In this document: positions 33,909 through 42,111 of the stretch, piece by piece
Position numbering within the stretch: the stretch's first letter is position 1
Layout: every line of letters starts with the position of its first letter
Source: GCA-016699895 sp964633435
Lineage (GTDB): Bacteria > Patescibacteriota > Saccharimonadia > Saccharimonadales > Saccharimonadaceae
NCBI GenBank assembly: GCA_964633435.1
Contig: CAZWHA010000004.1
Span: forward strand, 1-64,000
DNA: 64,000 nt
Direction of reading: 5' to 3'
Translations under genes and position numbers: made by a program
Notes under the pieces: generated by a model
Database searches by the model: none
The model's input: only the letters and a program-made list of their open reading frames with translations
What the model was told of the DNA's origin: nothing

Positions 33909-35003
33909 CTAACGAGGCCGTGCTTTGGTTTTGGATTTTGCTTTCGATGATTTAGCAGATTGCGGTTTTTTGGTTGGTTTATCTACCTTTTTCGATTTTC
34001 TCGCTGGAACGGGTGGTGTTGGGTCATCAACAATCTGACGATAGAGCATATAGACATAGGCAGCCATCCACATTACCGTCAGAATACTGAGCAGGAAGAC
34101 GATGAGCGGCACTAGTGGGAGCCATGTCAGTTTCAACCAACTATCAACCAGAACTGCTGGCATCAAAATCACAAACCACAGCAACGCCACCGGTATCATC
34201 ATGAACAATAGCCGCAGCGTCAGTTTGAGTCGTCGCCCAATGATTAGATCACCTGCCGCTCGAATGGCTACTGCTGGATAGGTACCAGGCAGCGTCACAA
34301 TAATCAGAGCAATAATAGAACTGCAAATCCAATAGAGTGTCAGTACTGCTGCAGCCATTAGTGCACACCAGGCCGCCATGTTTTCGATTGCGATACCAGT
34401 ATTGATCCAACCAACAGAGGTGAATGATGTATAAGCCACCGTCACTAGACCAAGTGGCAGCAGCTGCACCAGAATCACCAACATCACAGCTAACGTTGAT
34501 ATGACTGGCGCCCCCGCTGAATAGAGGCCGTCACGCAGTTTTATTTTTTCACTATCGCCTCGCATCAGTGTACGCAGTAGCCAGACTATCGTCAACCAGC
34601 CATAGAGCAATAGAATGAACGACAAAATTTGCTGCGGCGCATCGAGCGTCGAGCTGCTACCGCTCGTGACGGCATTCGAAAATAGTGCTAGCCATTTAGT
34701 GATGCCTTGGTAATTCGATGAACCATCGATCGCCTCGCGAAAGGCAGCAAAATTCTCTTGACTGGCTAATCCCAAAATAACAAAAGAAAACAAGCCATAA
34801 AATAGAAAAAATTTCGTAAATAGCCAGCGATTCTGCCAGAGCATCCGCCAAACTTGCTGCGAAAATCCAGTGTAATTATCAAGTTTCGTATGACGTTTCG
34901 TATCTCGACGTGGTGTCAGATAAAAACTACGATGCGGACGACGGGCCAGGAATTCTCGATTACGGCGCTGTAGATTACTAAAAAAGTCGCTGACTTTGCC
35001 CAT
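33909..35003 (-). CDS. Multi-pass membrane protein with basic tail, unknown
   Basis: A 364-residue protein. A basic cytoplasmic N-terminus (about 1-55) is followed by six or so membrane helices (about 62-85, 120-145, 165-195, 210-245, 270-290, 295-320) and a Lys/Ser/Pro-rich C-terminal tail (about 335-364) that may bind nucleic acid or the cell surface. No family recognised. Its ATG overlaps the htpX stop codon by one base, so it is the third gene of a lemA-htpX unit and may act with the protease in membrane quality control. Confidence 0.7.
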   Translation of the reverse strand: MGKVSDFFSNLQRRNREFLARRPHRSFYLTPRRDTKRHTKLDNYTGFSQQVWRMLWQNRWLFTKFFLFYGLFSFVILGLASQENFAAFREAIDGSSNYQGITKWLALFSNAVTSGSSSTLDAPQQILSFILLLYGWLTIVWLLRTLMRGDSEKIKLRDGLYSAGAPVISTLAVMLVILVQLLPLGLVTVAYTSFTSVGWINTGIAIENMAAWCALMAAAVLTLYWICSSIIALIIVTLPGTYPAVAIRAAGDLIIGRRLKLTLRLLFMMIPVALLWFVILMPAVLVDSWLKLTWLPLVPLIVFLLSILTVMWMAAYVYMLYRQIVDDPTPPVPARKSKKVDKPTKKPQSAKSSKAKSKTKARPR

Positions 35004-35872
35004 TACATCCTGGTGGCATTTTGCCTTAACCTAGCGATACGATCGTCAAGCGGTGGATGCGTACTGAACAACTTGGCAAAAAAACCAGGTTTCAGTGGAT
35101 TCGCAAAAAACAGATGAGCCGTTGAGCTGTTTTGGTGTTGCATCGGCTGGGAATGGGCTTTTAATTTTTGCAGCGCCATCGCCAAACCTTCTGGATCGCG
35201 AGTCGTCAGCGCCCCGCTGGCGTCAGCTAGATACTCACGCTGCCTCGAGACCGCTAGTTGCACCATCAGAGCCACAATCGGCGCCAAAATGGCTGCTATA
35301 ATACCAAAAATCATTAGTTTAGGATCACGCTCATCACTGTTTCCCCAGAAAGCAATTCGCAGAATCATATCGCAGATCATGCCGATAGCGCTGACCAGAC
35401 CAAAGACGATCATGTTAACCAGAATATCGTAGTTTTTCACATGGCTCATCTCGTGCGACAGAACCGCTTCGAGTTCACGCTTGTCCATGATGTTCAGCAG
35501 CCCCGTCGTGACAGCTACCGAAGCATGCTGTGGATTTCGACCCGTAGCAAAAGCATTAGGCGCCGGATCGTCCATAATATAGACTTTTGGCATTGGCATA
35601 CCGTCGGTAATTGCGAGATTTTCGACAATTCGGTAGACCTCTGGATTGTCTCGCTTTTGGATCTCACGAGCGCCATTAACCGCCAGTGCAATACGACTAG
35701 CCGCAAAATATTGAATCAAGGCGTAAATAGTAGAAATACCGACCACAATCCAGGTAATGGTCGGATCACTATAGGCCGCACCCGCCAGCCAGCCCAGGCC
35801 ACCGATGACCAGCAGAAACACCGCCATAATAATGACCGTGTTTCGTTTGTTGGCACTAACAGCGCTATACAT
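35003..35872 (-). CDS. htpX: Membrane zinc metalloprotease HtpX
   Basis: A 289-residue M48 peptidase. Two N-terminal membrane helices are followed by the catalytic domain with NAFATGRNP, the zinc site VLSHEMSHVKNYD (HExxH), two more membrane helices, and the third zinc ligand region REYLADASGA; the C-terminus has FSTHPPLDDRIARL. It degrades damaged membrane proteins. ATG 35872 follows GGAGATATAG. It lies directly after lemA, a very common pairing. Confidence 0.95.
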   Translation of the reverse strand: MYSAVSANKRNTVIIMAVFLLVIGGLGWLAGAAYSDPTITWIVVGISTIYALIQYFAASRIALAVNGAREIQKRDNPEVYRIVENLAITDGMPMPKVYIMDDPAPNAFATGRNPQHASVAVTTGLLNIMDKRELEAVLSHEMSHVKNYDILVNMIVFGLVSAIGMICDMILRIAFWGNSDERDPKLMIFGIIAAILAPIVALMVQLAVSRQREYLADASGALTTRDPEGLAMALQKLKAHSQPMQHQNSSTAHLFFANPLKPGFFAKLFSTHPPLDDRIARLRQNATRM

Positions 35873-35897
35873 CTAGCTATATCTCCGTTCGCCTCAG

Positions 35898-36461
35898 TTA
35901 GAAACTGACCTTTGGAGCTTCCTCGACAGCAGCTCGGTCTTCGACTTCAAAGAATTCGCGCTGTTTGAAGCCAAACATAGCAGCAAAAATATTGCTCGGG
36001 AACGTCTGGATCTTGGTATTCAGATCACGTACTCCACCGTTGTAGAAGCGGCGCGAAGCCTGAACTTTATCTTCGGTATCGGTGATTTCAGCCTGCATTT
36101 GCAGAAAGTTTTCGTTAGCGCGAAGTTGCGGATAATTCTCTGCAACAGCGAACAGTGATTTCAGAGCATCTTCGAATTGATTCTCAGCAGCTGCGGCGGC
36201 TCTTGGGCCTTCTTTGGTAGCACCCATAATGGCCGAGCGAGCTTCGGTGACCTTTTCAAACACTTCCTTTTCATGAGCAGCGTAACCTTTGACCGATTCC
36301 AGCAGATTCGGGATCAAATCAGCCCGACGTTTTAATTGGACCGTGATATCACTCCAAGCTTCGTCAACGCGAACACGCAAACGCACCAAGGCGTTGTAAA
36401 TCGCAATCGTGATAATAACTAGTAGTGCTACAATTCCGAGAGTTACCCATAACCAGACCAT
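35898..36461 (-). CDS. lemA: LemA family protein
   Basis: A 187-residue protein: N-terminal membrane helix (about 3-25), then the LemA helical bundle with NALVRLRVRVDEAWSDI, LKRRADLIPNLLESVKGYA and ANENFLQMQAEITDTEDKV. Its function is not well defined; it often travels with HtpX. Start ATG has AAAGGAGG eight bases upstream. First gene of the lemA-htpX-membrane protein unit. Confidence 0.95.
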   Translation of the reverse strand: MVWLWVTLGIVALLVIITIAIYNALVRLRVRVDEAWSDITVQLKRRADLIPNLLESVKGYAAHEKEVFEKVTEARSAIMGATKEGPRAAAAAENQFEDALKSLFAVAENYPQLRANENFLQMQAEITDTEDKVQASRRFYNGGVRDLNTKIQTFPSNIFAAMFGFKQREFFEVEDRAAVEEAPKVSF

Positions 36462-36542
36462 TGTTTGTCCTCCTTTAATCGTTACCCTTATTATTGTACT
36501 CGATTTGGGTTAGTTTTTCAAGTGGGAATGCCGCCAAATGCC

Positions 36543-36875
36543 CTAGAATCTGGGCTGGAACCATACTAGCGCCACATAACCCATATAGCCCGCAATCGGC
36601 ACCGACATAGCCAATGATATGATACTAAGGACTAGCCCTTTACCGCGTGGCTTTATCTTTACCATATAGATTGGCAGTAAAATCAGATTTACGATCGCCG
36701 CGACCGCTAGAACCGGCGAGACACCTATGAACACTAGTATCGATATCAGATTTACAGTATCGCTCACGGCGCTCCAAGCCATTGCCAGCAAGAACAATAT
36801 GACGGCTAAAAGCTGAAAAATTCCCAGCTTGACCAAGAAGTTTTGCGTTTTTAGTGATTTTTGGCTTTCGTCCAT
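36543..36875 (-). CDS. Small three-helix membrane protein, unknown
   Basis: A 110-residue protein with three hydrophobic segments (about 17-35, 42-70, 82-102), the last two joined by a basic turn (KIKPRGKG). A weak AGTAGG lies before ATG 36875. It opens a block of less familiar genes (36.5-39.9 kb). No function assigned. Confidence 0.6.
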   Translation of the reverse strand: MDESQKSLKTQNFLVKLGIFQLLAVILFLLAMAWSAVSDTVNLISILVFIGVSPVLAVAAIVNLILLPIYMVKIKPRGKGLVLSIISLAMSVPIAGYMGYVALVWFQPRF

Positions 36876-36921
36876 AACCTACTTTCAATGAGACAGTTTA
36901 TCTTGCAATTAGGAGTTAGCA

Positions 36922-37092
36922 TTATGATTTGTTGCTATAGCGACCAACGAGATAGCAAGCGTAGAGCAATATGGCAATTGCAACACCAGCTGCATAGGGG
37001 TGAAGTACATTGATAAATATATCTAGCACGATACAGAACGTTGCTAACGATATACACACATACAAGCGATTCATTAATGTAGTTTTATTCAT
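36922..37092 (-). CDS. Short two-helix membrane protein behind poly-C promoter
   Basis: A 56-residue protein that starts MNKTTLMNRLYVCISLA and ends GRYSNKS, with two membrane segments (about 8-29 and 31-50) separated by a short HPY turn. It is too short for routine gene calling, but a near-consensus promoter (TTGACT and TATAAT) ends nine bases before the ATG, giving a leaderless layout like many genes here. The promoter spacer contains C9. No homologue is recognised; small two-helix proteins include toxins, holins and regulators of larger membrane proteins. Confidence 0.6.
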   Translation of the reverse strand: MNKTTLMNRLYVCISLATFCIVLDIFINVLHPYAAGVAIAILLYACYLVGRYSNKS

Positions 37093-37101
37093 AGTATTAC
37101 C

Positions 37102-37132
37102 ATTATAGCACGGGGGGGGGTATGCAAGTCAA
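37102..37132 (-). promoter_or_regulatory. Promoter with C9 tract in the spacer
   Basis: Minus strand TTGACT (37127-37132), spacer of 19 bases containing nine C (37112-37120), TATAAT (37102-37107). Loss of two C would give the ideal 17-base spacing. Confidence 0.65.
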
Positions 37133-37140
37133 GTAACTAG

Positions 37141-38010
37141 CTATGACTTTTTAACAGGTGACTCCATGCCTTCCGCAGAAGAGGTCGGTGGTGCAGCATT
37201 CATAATAGTCTGCGGCCCAGCTGTTTTTACAGCTGACTGTATCAACTGTGCAATACGCTCTGGCGTTAGATTCGGGATGTCGGAAATATCAACGTAATAA
37301 TTCTGTGGCTTGGTCGGATCAATATAAACATCGATTGGTATCGGATTATTGCGAAAATCTGCCATCGCCAAGCCAGCAATATTATTCAGGGAGTCGCTAA
37401 CGTAGTTCTGTACAACACCTGTAATATCCACCGCTGATACGACTATTTTATAACTACTGCTGCCGTTATCATTACCGCCGGTAGATTGAATGTCAGTCAG
37501 AATACCCTGCACCTTGTGCCCTGTCCGTACCAGATCGTTGATCGTATTCGACCGTTTCAACGACCTTGCGAAAGAGATCAGAGCAACTACCATCATGCCG
37601 ATGCCAAACACTGGGAATAGCCACAGCCACCAGGTTCCACTGATGCCTTCGACCAGTTTTGCTTCATTCGGTTGCTGCGGATTATAGGCGACCTCACGCC
37701 GCTCGCCAACGGTTGGAACGAATGATGAACTGAGACTGCCAGTCATCTGATATTCCTGCTCGTTCACAGAGTACTTTACTACTGGCGCATAGGTTGTTGA
37801 TCCATTATCGGTCCGATCATACACATCAACAACTTCACCATTAGTCCGCTGCCAGCTGGAATCAATCTGCACACCGTTAAACACAAGGAAACCTGCGCCC
37901 ACAAACGCAGCACCAAATAGCAGCAGAAACACCAAGGAACCGACACCGAACTTCTGTCTCTTGACCTTAAAGCCGCTACCGAGCATATTGGAGTTAAAAT
38001 TTATACCCAT
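37141..38010 (-). CDS. DUF3592-like membrane protein
   Basis: A 289-residue protein with two membrane segments (about 25-48 and 125-150). Between them lies a beta-rich extracytoplasmic domain with the DUF3592-style pattern TNGEVVDVYDR, YAPVVKYSVNEQEY and VAYNPQQPNEAKLV, i.e. a DUF3592 domain between two helices. A second beta domain (about 160-265) has a similar layout (GHKVQGILTDIQS, VDVYIDPTKPQNYYVD), suggesting an internal duplication. Function unknown. A good promoter lies at 38049-38077. Confidence 0.7.
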   Translation of the reverse strand: MGINFNSNMLGSGFKVKRQKFGVGSLVFLLLFGAAFVGAGFLVFNGVQIDSSWQRTNGEVVDVYDRTDNGSTTYAPVVKYSVNEQEYQMTGSLSSSFVPTVGERREVAYNPQQPNEAKLVEGISGTWWLWLFPVFGIGMMVVALISFARSLKRSNTINDLVRTGHKVQGILTDIQSTGGNDNGSSSYKIVVSAVDITGVVQNYVSDSLNNIAGLAMADFRNNPIPIDVYIDPTKPQNYYVDISDIPNLTPERIAQLIQSAVKTAGPQTIMNAAPPTSSAEGMESPVKKS

Positions 38011-38048
38011 CAGTTAATAGTCCATTCTTTTGCTTAAATATCATTCTT

Positions 38049-38077
38049 ATTCTACCCCGTTTTACCACCACGCTCAA
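38049..38077 (-). promoter_or_regulatory. Promoter of the DUF3592-like gene
   Basis: TTGAGC (38072-38077), 17-base spacer, TAGAAT (38049-38054) on the minus strand; the leader is about 35 bases. Confidence 0.65.
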
Positions 38078-38128
38078 GCCTATACCGACATAGAATCATA
38101 GATCCTGGTCGCATCTGCCCTTCTATTA

Positions 38129-38977
38129 TTAGGTCACAAAATTTTGGACAACCTCTGCAAGTTGATTCTCAAAACCTCTAAAGCCATGCGAAGCACCGTT
38201 TATTACGGCAATCTGCGTATTGTCGTTCTTGATTTTCTCAACACGCTCCAACCAGTTGTCTATTGTACCGTCAATTTCGGTAATACCGATGTCGGCTGTT
38301 CCGTAAGGAATAAGCATTGGCAAACTTACTTTTCCAAGTAATGCGCCACCTTTGCGCTCACCGTAGATGTCTGCTGAACTACCAGTCTCGCAAATAGTTG
38401 GATACGTTTGTGCCGAAATTGGTGTTTTATCTAACCAGCACTCTGCATTCACCAACTCTTGACCTTTGCTTTCAGCAATGAGTTGTTTTGCGCGGGCTAA
38501 ATATTCCGCATGGTTTGGGTCGGTATGCGCCCAGCCGACCATATCGGTTGGGGCGAGTAAGATAACCTTCTGAACGTCAGGAATATTCTGCGTGAGTACA
38601 AAGTTAACAACTTTGGTGCAGCCTAATGAGTGTCCTTGTAGAATAAAGCGACTTTTGCCGAGTGTTTTCAGATAGTTTATGGCACCTTGGATATCATAGG
38701 TACTCTGGTCAAATATTTCAAAACAACTGCCGCCATGCAACCAACCATCATTTTGACGAAAATCACTGATAATACCGCGCCCTCTGCTGTCTATAGTAAA
38801 AAGTGAAATACCCTTTTGTGAATAAGTTTGGCGCAAATTGTCCAGAAAATAGTTTTCATAACCATTGCCAGACATGCCATGTACATGAATAACGGCAACA
38901 TCACCGCTTTCATTGTTCAGCCACCCCTGCAATTCAACATTGTCAGTGGCGTTGAAACGGATGAAATTTAGTATCAT
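38129..38977 (-). CDS. Alpha/beta hydrolase (serine aminopeptidase-like)
   Basis: A 282-residue alpha/beta-fold hydrolase. VIHVHGMSGNG is the oxyanion-hole region, LQGHSLGCTKVV holds the nucleophile Ser (GxSxG, about 113-117), PYGTADIGITEID has a candidate acid, and NGASHGFRGFE holds the catalytic His near the C-terminus. It fits small esterases or lysophospholipase-like enzymes; substrate unknown. The ATG overlaps the end of the upstream dehydrogenase (ATGA), so its translation may depend on that frame. Confidence 0.82.
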   Translation of the reverse strand: MILNFIRFNATDNVELQGWLNNESGDVAVIHVHGMSGNGYENYFLDNLRQTYSQKGISLFTIDSRGRGIISDFRQNDGWLHGGSCFEIFDQSTYDIQGAINYLKTLGKSRFILQGHSLGCTKVVNFVLTQNIPDVQKVILLAPTDMVGWAHTDPNHAEYLARAKQLIAESKGQELVNAECWLDKTPISAQTYPTICETGSSADIYGERKGGALLGKVSLPMLIPYGTADIGITEIDGTIDNWLERVEKIKNDNTQIAVINGASHGFRGFENQLAEVVQNFVT

Positions 38978-39907
38978 TTATTTGCCTCTCGCACAATATT
39001 TATAGGTTTACCCTCCAGACAAGACTGCAGATTAGCAAGTATCTCTGCGCCTTGTTTGTCGTTTATTTCCTCTGTGTTATAGGCTATATGTGGCGTAGCC
39101 ACGACATTAGGTAACTTTGCCAATTCAACTATTGTGTCGCTCGGCACACCGGCCAGCGGTTCGCCGTCAAAGACGTCAAGACCCGCACCGCGTATTTTCT
39201 TATTTTTCAATAGTTCAATAAGTGTATTTTGGTCAACAACGGCACCGCGCCCAACATTTACTAAAACAGCGTTAGGCTTCAATAGATTTAGCCGGCGTTC
39301 ATCTACCAGATTGCGAGTATTGCGGTTGAGTGGAGCACAAATTATGACAAAATCGGAATTACTAATCAGCGAATCTGTTTCATCGACAGTTGATTTTGAA
39401 TTTACATAACTCACATCTAACCCAAGTGCAACGGCAATTTTTTCGATTCGCGTACCAACGTTACCGTATCCAATCAAGCCTAGTTTTTTGCCAGCAAGTT
39501 CATAGCCAACCAGCGACTGCGGATCCCACTTGCCAGAACGGAGCTCTACCCCCCCCCCGCGTGATATTGCGATTCGCCGCCATCAATAATGTTATAGCAT
39601 GTTCAGCAACTGCCTGACTGTTGAAGGTCGGGCAGTTCAGCGTCGCAACACCTTTGCTCGCGGCATATTCGGTGTCTATCCATTCATAGCCAACCGCAGG
39701 CACAACGATATATTTTAAATTCGGTGCAGCGTCAATGACGTCAGGTGTGACGTCTACATAACTGGCCGTTATAATTTCTGCGTCTTTTATGCGGTTCCTG
39801 AGTTCGTTCGCATCAGGTAAATCGTCAAAAACCTCCGCGCCGAGCTCTTTGATCTTGTTTTTGTAGTCATCAGAGATGTTTATCTTATCCGGTAGAACTA
39901 TTTTCAT
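38974..39907 (-). pseudogene. D-2-hydroxyacid dehydrogenase, frameshifted in a C10 tract
   Basis: Two frames together encode an NAD-dependent D-isomer 2-hydroxyacid dehydrogenase (PGDH/formate-dehydrogenase type) of about 310 residues. The first part starts at ATG 39907 (MKIVLPDKINI; six bases after TATAAT, leaderless) and reads ANRNITRGGG. The second holds GLIGYGNVGTRIEKIA (Rossmann fold), NVGRGAVVDQNTLI and TPHIAYNTEEI. The frame is broken at ten C (39549-39558). With nine, translation continues RGGVELRSGKWDPQ straight into the second part, so the gene is one deletion from intact. It is either a sequencing error, a decayed gene or a phase-variable gene. The hydrolase gene is coupled downstream. 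Confidence 0.85.
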
Positions 39908-39945
39908 ATGGTTATTATAACAGATTGTATTCTGAGCATTCAAAC

Positions 39946-39965
39946 AAAAAGACGCAAAGTGCGCC
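39946..39965 (-). terminator. Terminator of the 40 kb tRNA array
   Basis: On the minus strand, stem GCGCA/TGCGT with loop CTT is followed by CTTTTTG, shortly after tRNA-Leu. It separates the tRNA array from the dehydrogenase promoter. Confidence 0.65.
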
Positions 39966-39986
39966 AAAAAACTCAAGGTTTAATTT

Positions 39987-40074
39987 TGGTGGGCGAGGAG
40001 GGACTTGAACCCTCAAGGTTGTTTAGACCAGCGGATTTTAAGTCCGCCGCGTATACCAATTCCGCCACTCGCCC
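39987..40074 (-). tRNA. tRNA-Leu (TAA)
   Basis: Acceptor GGGCGAG/CTCGCCC, anticodon stem GCGGA/TCCGC with loop CTTAAAA (TAA), long class II variable arm, T loop TTCAAGT, encoded CCA. Last of four tRNAs in one minus-strand array. Confidence 0.96.
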
Positions 40075-40103
40075 GTAAAATGTGAGTACGCGCCGTAAAA
40101 ATA

Positions 40104-40177
40104 TGGAGGCACCTGCGGGAGTTGCACCCGCCTACGCGGTTTTGCAGACCGCTGCGTAACTGCTCCGCCAAGGCGCC
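40104..40177 (-). tRNA. tRNA-Cys (GCA)
   Basis: Acceptor GGCGCCT/AGGTGCC, anticodon stem GCGGT/ACCGC with loop CTGCAAA (GCA), discriminator T as expected for Cys, encoded CCA. Confidence 0.96.
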
Positions 40178-40234
40178 AAACAGTATCAGAAAATGAAAAT
40201 CCTCGCCATCTAGTCAGCGAGGTTTCGATTCATA

Positions 40235-40311
40235 TGGTGCGGGTGAAGAGACTCTAACTCTCGACCTCTTCCTTGGCAAGGAAGCGCTCTAAACAACTGA
40301 GCTACACCCGC
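40235..40311 (-). tRNA. tRNA-Gly (GCC) with altered 19-56 pair
   Basis: Acceptor GCGGGTG/CACCCGC, anticodon stem CTTCC/GGAAG with loop TTGCCAA (GCC), encoded CCA. The D loop is AGTTGTTTA, giving G18-T19, and the T loop is TTAGAGT, giving A56, where nearly all tRNAs have G19 and C56. The two changes compensate each other (T19 at 40293, A56 at 40255). All stems are intact, so the gene looks functional. Confidence 0.93.
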
Positions 40312-40399
40312 ATATATAGCACCCTATATGCATGCTTTGACTATTGTACCTCGCTTGGATGATTTTCGCAAACTGTCTTTAGTACTCTCTCGGCGTGAA

Positions 40400-40475
40400 T
40401 GGTGGCTCCTCCCAGACTCGAACTGGGGACACAAGGCTCTTCAGGCCTCTGCTCTACCAACTGAGCTAAAGAGCC
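40400..40475 (-). tRNA. tRNA-Phe (GAA)
   Basis: Acceptor GGCTCTT/AGGAGCC, anticodon stem GAGGC/GCCTT with loop CTGAAGA (GAA), T loop TTCGAGT, encoded CCA. First tRNA of the array. Confidence 0.95.
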
Positions 40476-40499
40476 ACGAATCACGCCGCGAGCGCTACT

Positions 40500-40527
40500 A
40501 TTGTAGCAAATCTGTTGAATTTCACAA
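40500..40527 (-). promoter_or_regulatory. Promoter of the four-tRNA array
   Basis: Minus strand TTGTGA (40522-40527), 16-base spacer, TACAAT (40500-40505), 25 bases before tRNA-Phe. Confidence 0.6.
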
Positions 40528-40537
40528 AATGTTGTCT

Positions 40538-41107
40538 CTAAAAATCCCGACAGAAGATCTGGCCTTTTTCCAAATAGCGAAAAACTGCAATTTCTTTCCT
40601 GTTCTTGGTGAGTCGCATTGCCATGACGTTAGGGCGCGGAAACTGTGTTGGACACTGTGCGCCCAGGAATACAGTGATCAACCCTGCTTTGTCCGAATCA
40701 CCAATCGTCACATTTAACCCACTCACAGTTGTAGCGTCATAGACCGAGACTTTTGTTGTAACACCGTTATCCATTACCTCTGTTAAATATGGTGCGAGTT
40801 CAACCGAAGCCACACCATCTTCCCAGATCTTTTTCTGCTCATCCTCGTCGATAATACCATCACCATTGAGATCAATGGCACCGACAACAGTTGTGCCGCT
40901 GGCTGGCGGCGCCTGATTGGTGTCGGCTATATAATTCCGCACCGCTGCCACCGTTAACGATATATCGCTCTTGCGCTGATTATCGCGCTGTGCAGTTTGC
41001 AGAGCCGGCAAAGCTAGAAAGACCGTTAAAAATATTAATCCAGCGATCGCTAGCACCAAGACGACTTCTATAATCGTAAATCCTCGGCCGTTCGTCTCGA
41101 TGCCCAT
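40538..41107 (-). CDS. Type IV pilin-like protein with EF-hand-type loop
   Basis: A 189-residue prepilin. The N-terminus has the class III signal GFTIIEV (cleavage expected after Gly), followed by the hydrophobic alpha1 helix. The globular part contains DLNGDGIIDEDE (about residues 87-98), which fits a canonical EF-hand calcium loop at positions 1, 3, 5, 7, 9 and 12. A Cys pair (AQCPTQ and IFCRDF) near the C-terminus could form the D-region disulfide. ATG 41107 is chosen since TATGAT lies seven bases before it and TTGTTT 17 bases further up. No other pilus genes are in the window. Confidence 0.85.
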   Translation of the reverse strand: MGIETNGRGFTIIEVVLVLAIAGLIFLTVFLALPALQTAQRDNQRKSDISLTVAAVRNYIADTNQAPPASGTTVVGAIDLNGDGIIDEDEQKKIWEDGVASVELAPYLTEVMDNGVTTKVSVYDATTVSGLNVTIGDSDKAGLITVFLGAQCPTQFPRPNVMAMRLTKNRKEIAVFRYLEKGQIFCRDF

Positions 41108-41148
41108 ACTAACTATCATAGCCCAGTTTTCCAGATTAAACAACGTTA

Positions 41149-42111
41149 TCAGAGAGCGAGCTGAATCAATGTTTTGACCAGTTCAGCATAAGACAAGCCA
41201 GCATGCTGCCATAGTTTTGGATACATGCTGATATTAGTAAAGCCTGGCATGGTATTGATTTCGTTAACATAGATTGTGCCATCCGCATCCATGAAAAAGT
41301 CGACTCGGGCTAGTCCGGTTCCGCCAATTGCCTGAAAAGCTGCTTCAGCAGCTTGGCGAATCTGTTGACTTTGATCGGATGACAGATGACGAGCTGGAAT
41401 ATCGAGTGTCGAGGTATCATCAATATACTTTGAATCGTAATCGTAAAAGCCATCGTTCGTTGTAATTTCGCCTATCTCTGTCGTACGAATGTTGGGCATA
41501 TTGCCGAGGACTGCACATTCCAATTCCCGGCCAACAATGGCTTTTTCTATCAAAATTTTGTCATCGTAGTCAAAAGCCGTGTCCAGGGCCCTGATAAATT
41601 CCTGCTCATTCATTGCTCGACTCACGCCTATCGAGGAGCCTTCGCGAGCGGGCTTTACGAACAGTGTATCACTGGCTAGCTTCTGCCGAGCGATGTCATA
41701 GGTCATATTGTCGCCTTCACCCACTGTTAGCCATGGCACAACAGACAAATTGGCTGCTTGTAGTGTCTGTTTGCAGCGGTCTTTGTCCCAAGCAATCGCC
41801 GACGCTTCTGGGCCGCAGCCAACTACTGGGATATTCGAGATTTGACCCATTTTAGCGATCATACCATCTTCGCCGCCTTTGCCATGAATCAGCGGAAAGA
41901 TCACATCTATATCAATGCGATCAATCGAAATTGGTTCGGTAGTGATGTCATCAATAGCATGTGCTGCCAGCCAGTCACCCGTCCTAGTGATATAGGCGAG
42001 CGTTACCTCATAACCAGCCCCTCGCAGGGCCTCAATGACATTTCGTGCCGACATGACTGATACGTCATGTTCACTACCTTCGCCGCCGAAAACAAGCAAA
42101 ACGTGAGTCAT
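41149..42111 (-). CDS. ddl: D-alanine--D-alanine ligase
   Basis: A 320-residue ATP-grasp ligase making D-Ala-D-Ala for peptidoglycan. Seen: GGEGSEHDVSVMSARNV at the N-terminus, HGKGGEDGMIAKMGQ, FVKPAREGSSIGVSR, EINTMPGFTNISMYP and the final WQHAGLSYAELV. Normal length. The ATG overlaps the stop of the SPFH gene by one base, so the two are translationally coupled. Confidence 0.96.
   Translation of the reverse strand: MTHVLLVFGGEGSEHDVSVMSARNVIEALRGAGYEVTLAYITRTGDWLAAHAIDDITTEPISIDRIDIDVIFPLIHGKGGEDGMIAKMGQISNIPVVGCGPEASAIAWDKDRCKQTLQAANLSVVPWLTVGEGDNMTYDIARQKLASDTLFVKPAREGSSIGVSRAMNEQEFIRALDTAFDYDDKILIEKAIVGRELECAVLGNMPNIRTTEIGEITTNDGFYDYDSKYIDDTSTLDIPARHLSSDQSQQIRQAAEAAFQAIGGTGLARVDFFMDADGTIYVNEINTMPGFTNISMYPKLWQHAGLSYAELVKTLIQLAL

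Noticed and set aside
39987..40475. CRISPR-like or repeat array
   Set aside because: The regularly spaced structured elements are four different tRNA genes; no direct repeats with unique spacers were found anywhere in the window.
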